Origin: a virus
IMG/VR virus record: IMGVR_UViG_3300035662_000089
Location: 1 to 35,618 of that record
Reading direction: 5' to 3' (one strand)
DNA: 35,618 bases
Shown here: piece after piece, positions 31,364-35,618 of the stretch
Layout: every line of letters begins with the position of its first letter
Numbering within the stretch: the stretch's first letter is position 1
Program-made: the position numbers and the translations under genes
Notes under the pieces: model-generated
What the model saw: only the letters and a program-made list of their open reading frames with translations
Databases searched by the model: none
What the model was told of the DNA's origin: nothing

Positions 31364-31610
31364 ACTCGCGCCGACGGTGCCGCTCGATCGAGCCTCGCGC
31401 CAGGGTCACGTCGATCCGGTCGAACGCCCCGATCAGCGACGACGCCGAGAATCGTTCGGTGTCGGCGAGGGCTGCCTCGAACTTGTCGCGCCAGTCGTCG
31501 GGCATGGCGGCGAGCGCCGTGCAGACGTTGCACTTGCCGCCGACCCGCTTGCGTTGCGAGTCGGCGAGGATGGCGTCGATGTCGACGCCGGTGGACTTGG
31601 CCTTGCTCAC
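31338..31610 (-). CDS. Hypothetical protein, possible DNA-binding
   Basis: A 90-residue protein beginning at GTG 31610, chosen because an AGGGAGG ribosome-binding site lies 5 bases upstream and no ATG fits. It contains a CNVC pair (about residues 28-31) and a basic C-terminal stretch (GSIERHRRRECVGSRG). The end resembles small phage proteins that place a helix before an RHR.xxC basic motif, which could contact nucleic acid. Its 3' end overlaps the metallophosphoesterase start by about 26 bp (less if the inner GTG is used), so the two are probably co-translated. No specific function is recognised. Confidence 0.6.
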   Translation of the reverse strand: MSKAKSTGVDIDAILADSQRKRVGGKCNVCTALAAMPDDWRDKFEAALADTERFSASSLIGAFDRIDVTLARGSIERHRRRECVGSRGHA

Positions 31611-31632
31611 TGTTGCCTCCCTGTGGCGTTGT

Positions 31633-31676
31633 GCCCGGCGCACACCGGGCGTTGGTGCCCGGCTCAGAGACCGGGC
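31633..31676 (-). other. Four alternating hairpin arms after holin (attenuator-like)
   Basis: Four 6-bp arms alternate across the holin stop codon: GCCCGG at 31633-31638, CCGGGC at 31645-31650, GCCCGG at 31657-31662 and CCGGGC at 31671-31676 (plus-strand reading). Any neighbouring pair can form a perfect 6-bp G+C hairpin with a 6-8 base loop, so alternative and mutually exclusive folds are possible. No T-run follows on the minus strand, so this is not a standard intrinsic terminator. It sits between the lysis cassette and the next gene, where it could stabilise or attenuate the mRNA. Confidence 0.5.
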
Positions 31677-31909
31677 GGCACGACCGAGGCGGGCGACATG
31701 CCCGGCGCTCGAGCGGATGCGATCGACGTCAGCAGCGACACCAGCGCCGCCGCCGCTGCGAGCGCTGCGACGTTGCCGAGGCTGGCGCCCCACAGATCGG
31801 CGCCGACAGCGTCCTGGCCGATGGCGACGAGAGCGACCTGGGCGGCGGTCTTGATCGCCCGCTCGGCGGCGTCGGCCCAGAACGCTCGGGTGAACAGGTG
31901 ACGGGTCAT
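31664..31909 (-). CDS. Holin, phage r1t type
   Basis: An 81-residue protein matching the r1t holin layout: FWADAAERAIKTAAQVALVA near the N-terminus, a polar turn, then a second hydrophobic helix (NVAALAAAAALVSLLTSIAS). The FWxDAxERAxKTxAQ pattern is the hallmark of this family. Two membrane spans fit a holin that accumulates in the cytoplasmic membrane and opens it so the amidase can reach the wall. The ATG overlaps the upstream stop (ATGA). It is the last gene of the lysis cassette and is followed at once by a set of alternating inverted repeats. Confidence 0.85.
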   Translation of the reverse strand: MTRHLFTRAFWADAAERAIKTAAQVALVAIGQDAVGADLWGASLGNVAALAAAAALVSLLTSIASARAPGMSPASVVPPGL

Positions 31910-32190
31910 GCTGGCTTCCTCCGTTGGCGCTTCGGTGGCTCGGCGGGTTCGTCGGCCTCGACGATGCGCAGCCGATGCGAGTGGTCCCGCAGGTCGGCCT
32001 TCACCTCCCTGAGGTCGGCCTTGATCTCGATCTGATCGGCACGCATGTCGCCGACGACGGCGGCGATGGTGTCCACCGTCGCGGCCGTCTTGGCGTGGTC
32101 GTTGCGGTTGTCCTTGTGCACCCGTGCCTGCAGCCAGATCGTGGCCAGGCCGAACACACCGCCGATGACGGCGACGATGATGGTGGTCAT
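31906..32190 (-). CDS. Membrane/coiled-coil lysis-cassette protein (DUF2746-like)
   Basis: A 94-residue protein with an N-terminal membrane segment (TTIIVAVIGGVFGLATIWL, residues 2-20), then a charged helical region with heptad-like repeats (IKADLREVKADLRDHSHRL) and a basic tail (PPKRQRRKPA). This plan resembles small actinophage proteins beside endolysin and holin genes, such as the DUF2746 group. It lies between amidase and holin with ATGA overlaps on both sides. A second holin, an antiholin or a membrane-anchored regulator of lysis is plausible. The family name is from recall, and the activity is inferred from position. Confidence 0.6.
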   Translation of the reverse strand: MTTIIVAVIGGVFGLATIWLQARVHKDNRNDHAKTAATVDTIAAVVGDMRADQIEIKADLREVKADLRDHSHRLRIVEADEPAEPPKRQRRKPA

Positions 32191-32666
32191 GCCGTCAACT
32201 CCGACCAGCGCTCCTTGATCCGGCCGGGGCAGGCGGTGGCGGCCACCTGGCCGTGCTGCACAATCTTCGCTGTCGGCGTGACGGCCTGCGTCCACTTGAG
32301 CACGTCGATGAGCCACCGGAACGAGGCGACCTGCGCATCGGTGCAGGCGTCAGACTCGCCGTTCAGGAACAGGATGCCGTAGGCGGTGTCGTTGTACTTC
32401 GCTGCGTGCGCCGCCCGGTGACGGCCGGCGAACTCGGCGATACGCCCATCCATGTGGATGACGTAATTGTACTCGTTGGCCTTCCAGCGGTGAATCGACG
32501 CGATCGTCTTGGTCAGGTCGGCGTTGGCGTACGACCGACGCACCCCGGTGTAGTGGGCGATGACCATGTCGAGCCGTGGCCGCAGCAGCGGCCGTGGCGT
32601 GATCCGGTCGATGTTGGTGACGCGGCCGGGCAGGCCGACGTCGAAGCGGGACAGGATGGCGGTCAT
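32187..32666 (-). CDS. Endolysin, N-acetylmuramoyl-L-alanine amidase (Amidase_2/PGRP type)
   Basis: A 159-residue amidase expected to cut the bond between MurNAc and the stem peptide. The zinc ligands fit the family: His38 in IAHYTG, then His138 and Cys146 in QHGQVAATACPG, the usual HxxxxxxxCPG ending. NYVIHMDGRIAEFAG (67-81) and the AYGILFLNGES strand are also typical of the fold. The ATG at 32666 overlaps the upstream stop (ATGA); longer in-frame extensions upstream have no family similarity. There is no separate cell-wall-binding domain, so it is a catalytic-domain-only endolysin. It opens the lysis cassette, followed by a membrane protein and a holin. Confidence 0.85.
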   Translation of the reverse strand: MTAILSRFDVGLPGRVTNIDRITPRPLLRPRLDMVIAHYTGVRRSYANADLTKTIASIHRWKANEYNYVIHMDGRIAEFAGRHRAAHAAKYNDTAYGILFLNGESDACTDAQVASFRWLIDVLKWTQAVTPTAKIVQHGQVAATACPGRIKERWSELTA

Positions 32667-32917
32667 CGCTTCACCGCCTGCAGTGCGGTCGCGACAGCGT
32701 CGGCGATCTGTTCCTCGAGCGTCTTCGGCGGCGGCGGCGGCGGAGGCGGATCGACAGCGACGAGCGCTGTACCGGTCCACTCCGGCACCTTGCCGTCGGG
32801 CACCTCGCACTCATGCCAGGTGTAGCCCTTGGCGGCGAGGTCGTCGGCGTCGATGACGGTCCCGGTCGACACCAGGGTGCCGGTGTCGTCGAGAACTGCG
32901 AACCATGTGGTGCTCAT
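32663..32917 (-). CDS. Small protein with polyproline linker
   Basis: An 84-residue protein starting at an ATGA overlap with the upstream tail gene and ending in an ATGA overlap with the amidase. The N-terminal half (WFAVLDDTGTLVSTGTVID and a GYTWHECEVPDG stretch) looks like a small beta domain often found beside phage tail genes. It is followed by eight consecutive prolines (about residues 57-64) and a short amphipathic helix (TLEEQIADAVATALQAV). The linker-plus-helix design suggests an attachment or oligomerisation tail. No function is recognised; a small virion or tail accessory protein is a guess from context. Confidence 0.6.
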   Translation of the reverse strand: MSTTWFAVLDDTGTLVSTGTVIDADDLAAKGYTWHECEVPDGKVPEWTGTALVAVDPPPPPPPPKTLEEQIADAVATALQAVKR

Positions 32918-33840
32918 GTGAGTGTCTCCCTCCAGATGACGCGCACGCTGCCGCCCGCTGAGGCGTTGTCTGATCGGACCGCTAGGCGGGTTGATGGGGA
33001 CCAGTAGATCGGCGAGCGCAGCGATACCAGGCCGCCGCCGCCCTGCTGCATGGCGCCCGTTGTTGCCACTTCACTACCTGACCCACCGAAGCCGAGCTGG
33101 ATTCCGTAGGAGCTGAACAAGACACCAGCGAAACCTTCAAGCCCGACGATGTAGCAACCGCCAGCCACGGGCGGCGTTGCTGCGATCTGCACCCACGACG
33201 TGCCACTGATCGTCGCCGACGACGTCCACCCCATCTGCACCAGCGAAGGCACACTCGACGTTGGCGTGTAATGCACAAATACGCTTTGATTGGTGCCGCC
33301 GATCGTCGTTCGGAAAGCGATACGGGTGCCGTTAGCGACACCAATGCCGTACGGGATAGCGAAGTAGTCCTGTGGTGCGCGACTCACGGCGCCAGGGAAC
33401 GTCGTCCAGCGCACCACTTCGCTGCCCGACCCGCCGGTGCCGATGTCTACCGTCTGCGCGCCACTGGCGCCGAAGAACTCGAAGCCGTGGATGATCGCAT
33501 CAGTGCCGAGCGAAGCGGTCACTTGCAGCCAGACGTTGGAGGTAGTGGTCACGAGGTACTGACTCACGCTCGCCTGTTGCGTCTGATCTCCGAGCGTCCA
33601 CACGTTCGCATACGGCGACCCGTTCTGAACCAGAGTCCACGCCGCTCCATCCCAGTAGCGGGGCGCACCGAGGTCGGGCGAAGCCGTCACCGCCGACTGC
33701 ATCCCGACCGACGGTGACGGGATCGCAGCATCTCGGGCCGTCGTGGTGGCGAACACCATCACCGACTGATCGGCAAGGCTGGCGTTCACGTCGGCGGCGG
33801 TGACCTTCTCAAACGCTGCCCACTGTTTGCGTCCCATCAT
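32914..33840 (-). CDS. Minor tail / fibre-like protein
   Basis: A 308-residue protein following the tail-tip gene. Residues about 10-65 (VTAADVNASLADQSVMVF ... PSVGMQSAV ... RYWDGAAW) form a module common in phage tail and fibre proteins and homologous by eye to the C-terminus of the upstream protein. The remainder is Gly/Ser/Thr rich and beta-like with no catalytic motif. Its location between the tail-tip gene and the lysis genes is typical of receptor-binding or tail-decoration proteins, so a host-contact role is possible but not shown. It overlaps the next gene by ATGA. Confidence 0.65.
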   Translation of the reverse strand: MMGRKQWAAFEKVTAADVNASLADQSVMVFATTTARDAAIPSPSVGMQSAVTASPDLGAPRYWDGAAWTLVQNGSPYANVWTLGDQTQQASVSQYLVTTTSNVWLQVTASLGTDAIIHGFEFFGASGAQTVDIGTGGSGSEVVRWTTFPGAVSRAPQDYFAIPYGIGVANGTRIAFRTTIGGTNQSVFVHYTPTSSVPSLVQMGWTSSATISGTSWVQIAATPPVAGGCYIVGLEGFAGVLFSSYGIQLGFGGSGSEVATTGAMQQGGGGLVSLRSPIYWSPSTRLAVRSDNASAGGSVRVIWRETLT

Positions 33841-33853
33841 CGACCCCCTGTGG

Positions 33854-35350
33854 TCATGCTTTGATCCATGACGAACCGTTCCAGTAGCGACGCTCGAACG
33901 GCGTCACAATCTGCACCTGCATTCCGACCGTCGGCGACGTGATCACCGACTGCGCAACAGCCAGCGACGGGAACACCATCACCATCTGATCGGCCAGGCG
34001 GTTCCACTCGGTACGGGTCGGCACCTGACCGGCCGTTGTCGTCCAACGACCGCCCGACCACGTCCCAGCGCCCTCAGCCAGCGCCCAACTGTCGAGCTGG
34101 CCGAGCACCACGTCGTCGAGCGTGAAGTAGCGGTACCTTGCCGCCGACTGCAGCGACAGCGTGCACCGCCACACACGATCAGCGGTCACCTCGTGCGAGA
34201 TGCCACGAACCCAGCACGACTGGGTAATGGTGCCGCCACCCATCGGGTTGATGATGACCGTGACCTTCGATGCGATCTCCAGCGCCAGCAGCGCAGCGAC
34301 CATCGACGTGTCGCCGCGAGGCAGCAGCGTCACCGTGTCGACCCGCAACTCAGGATCGGCGCCGATGTACAACGCCAGTTGCGCCCACGCATCGGCGGAC
34401 GCCTGCGTCGAGAACGGCAGGTCGGTCGCCGTCAGCGTCGCGAACAGCCCCGCCGTGTACTTGCCAGCCGAACCGGTGTCGCTCAGCGTCGTCACCGTCG
34501 GCGACCCGGCCAGGGCATAGATCACCCGGTTCAACAACTGCTCATCGTCATAGACCATCGCCACGTCGGCGTAGGCGACACCGGTGCCGTCGTCGGCGAA
34601 CGTCATCGACGACGCACCATTCAGCGCCTCGGCGAACGTGCGGAACGCCACGACGCCATCAGCACGCACCCAGCAGTCGCCGACCTCGGCGTCGACAACC
34701 GTGCCGACCTGATCCCACACCGACCCCTCCAGCGTCGTCGCCGCCAAGGCCACGCCACCGCCGGAGATGTCACGGTCGCCGACCAGCCAACCGGCGGCGT
34801 CGAGGATGCGGGTGATGCGCTCCGACGCCGTCTCACCGGCACCGACAGCGGCGACCGCTGCCAGGTCCATCTGTGACAGCACCGACACCGCATCGGCGGC
34901 CGTGACGGTAACGACCGGGTCCATGCCGTACGAGCGCCACTGCAGCTCGATGTCGACCACTCGGCCGGTGAACACCGGCACCATCGCCGACCCGTTCGAC
35001 ACCGTCAGCCTGAGCGGCACGCCGGTGTAGAAGTCGGTGTTAGCGGTCGGGTCCCACTGGCGCGCACGGTTGAGCAGTTCGACCGTCACGGTGCCCGCTT
35101 CGGTGCGGCGAGTGATACCGCTGACTGTGCGAGAACCACGACTCGTCGACACGCCACGCACGTCGGCGGTGGCGTCGACCCAGCGGCGCAGGAACAACTC
35201 GACCCGCCACTCGCCGAGGGCGAGCACCGGCAGCGATGCCTCCGGCGGCTGGCCGACGATCGCCGAGCGGGCCACGTCGGCGACGAGCGTCGCCGGTGCG
35301 GTCAGCACGCCCTGTCCGGTGGACAGCTTCGGCGCCATCACGGCGCGCAT
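33854..35350 (-). CDS. Minor tail protein (tail-tip/baseplate type)
   Basis: A 498-residue protein that begins with ATG 3 bp after the preceding tail gene. The N-terminal part (about 40-130) has the pattern of actinophage minor tail proteins: an RRW-type start of a beta domain, then RTEAGTVTVELLNRARQWDP and FTGRVVDIELQW, as in tail-tip proteins related to the Tal/gp27 fold. The middle contains repeated beta-rich stretches. The last 50 residues (RLADQMVMVF ... GMQVQI ... RYWNGSSW) match the start of the next protein, which suggests a shared structural module. It probably forms part of the tail tip or baseplate. The family is clear, but the exact position in the virion is inferred. Confidence 0.75.
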   Translation of the reverse strand: MRAVMAPKLSTGQGVLTAPATLVADVARSAIVGQPPEASLPVLALGEWRVELFLRRWVDATADVRGVSTSRGSRTVSGITRRTEAGTVTVELLNRARQWDPTANTDFYTGVPLRLTVSNGSAMVPVFTGRVVDIELQWRSYGMDPVVTVTAADAVSVLSQMDLAAVAAVGAGETASERITRILDAAGWLVGDRDISGGGVALAATTLEGSVWDQVGTVVDAEVGDCWVRADGVVAFRTFAEALNGASSMTFADDGTGVAYADVAMVYDDEQLLNRVIYALAGSPTVTTLSDTGSAGKYTAGLFATLTATDLPFSTQASADAWAQLALYIGADPELRVDTVTLLPRGDTSMVAALLALEIASKVTVIINPMGGGTITQSCWVRGISHEVTADRVWRCTLSLQSAARYRYFTLDDVVLGQLDSWALAEGAGTWSGGRWTTTAGQVPTRTEWNRLADQMVMVFPSLAVAQSVITSPTVGMQVQIVTPFERRYWNGSSWIKA

Positions 35351-35353
35351 CGG

Positions 35354-35618
35354 CTATTCCTCCCAGACGGCGTAGACGTTCAGTGCGCTACCGGCACCGG
35401 AGCCGAAGTTCCACAGCACCAGACCGCCGACGCCGGCAGGGCCGACAGCGAACATCGGATCGAACGTCCAGATCACACCCGCACCGATGGCGGCGGGCAG
35501 AGCGATGCGGCGCAGCGAGTTGGCGATCGTCACCGTCGGCGCCGTCGACCAGGCGGTGTCGACGTTGGCGATCGACGTGGGGTCGCCGGTGTCGTACGGC
35601 TGGCCGATGATCGACGTG
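35354..35618 (-). CDS. Tail protein, C-terminal part (5' end outside window)
   Basis: The last 88 codons of a gene are open from the right edge to a TAG at 35356-35354. The residues are rich in Gly, Ala, Val and Thr and end in NVYAVWEE, preceded by GGLVLWNFGSGAG, which looks like the beta-rich end of a phage virion protein. It lies 3 bp upstream of the large minor tail gene. In siphophages the gene between the tape measure and the large tail-tip protein is usually the distal tail (Dit) or another minor tail protein, so that role is inferred from position only. The start and most of the protein are missing. Confidence 0.6.
   Translation of the reverse strand, partial: TSIIGQPYDTGDPTSIANVDTAWSTAPTVTIANSLRRIALPAAIGAGVIWTFDPMFAVGPAGVGGLVLWNFGSGAGSALNVYAVWEE

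Noticed and set aside
30464-32035. Plus-strand open frame over phosphoesterase and lysis genes
   Set aside because: The minus strand has clear calcineurin-type and holin motifs, while the plus-strand product is low-complexity.
1-35618. Prophage or integrated element
   Set aside because: No integrase, attachment site, repressor or host genes were found, and the window has phage genes from edge to edge.
1-35618. tRNA genes
   Set aside because: No cloverleaf with a TTCGANNC-type arm in a gene-free stretch was noticed. The largest gaps are under 200 bp and were read individually, but no tRNA-finding program could be run.

Overview
This window is most of the genome of a tailed siphovirus-type bacteriophage of an actinobacterium. 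The phage assignment rests on a complete HK97-style head and packaging set (small and large terminase, portal, S78 prohead protease, capsid), tail tube proteins, a tape measure protein, minor tail proteins and a lysis cassette. The actinobacterial host is inferred from a canonical WhiB-family regulator (a family confined to actinobacteria and their phages), an r1t-type holin, heavy use of GTG starts and high G+C. No integrase, excisionase, repressor, tRNA or CRISPR array was found, so a lytic lifestyle is the simplest reading of what is visible.

Every supported gene lies on the minus strand, so transcription runs from high to low coordinates. Genes are packed tightly, and most junctions are GTGA, ATGA or TGATG start/stop overlaps. 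These junctions were used to choose most starts.

Layout in transcription order. 35618-32914: minor tail genes. 32917-31664: a short conserved protein, an amidase endolysin, a membrane/coiled-coil protein and a holin. 31610-29436: a metallophosphoesterase and small unknown genes, with a terminator-like hairpin near 29830. 29439-27666: a DpdA-like transglycosylase bracketed by a 37-bp direct repeat, a lytic transglycosylase and small membrane proteins. 27669-22898: a RecB/Cas4-like exonuclease, a possible ssDNA-binding protein, small unknown genes (one with a strong Ala/Asn/Tyr repeat) and a RuvC-like resolvase. 22901-21016: small unknown genes, then two adjacent WhiB-like regulators. 21019-17069: an orphan DNA methyltransferase, a primase-polymerase/helicase fusion whose 3' end holds a candidate replication origin, and a zinc-binding protein. 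16949-14409: HNH endonuclease, tyrosine-phosphatase-like protein and terminase. 14392-8401: portal, virion proteins, protease and capsid. 8282-4390: a glycosyltransferase and methyltransferase cassette placed inside the structural operon. 4388-16: connector, tail completion, two tail-tube-like proteins and tape measure.

The tape measure runs off the left edge and the window enters at the right in the next expected tail genes. The two ends are therefore probably neighbours in a circularly permuted genome, with part of at least one tail gene missing between them.

The genes suggest a phage that primes and unwinds its own DNA but borrows the host replicative polymerase, processes recombination intermediates (exonuclease, RuvC), modifies DNA (methyltransferase, possibly 7-deazaguanine) and may modify its virion surface with sugars and methyl groups.
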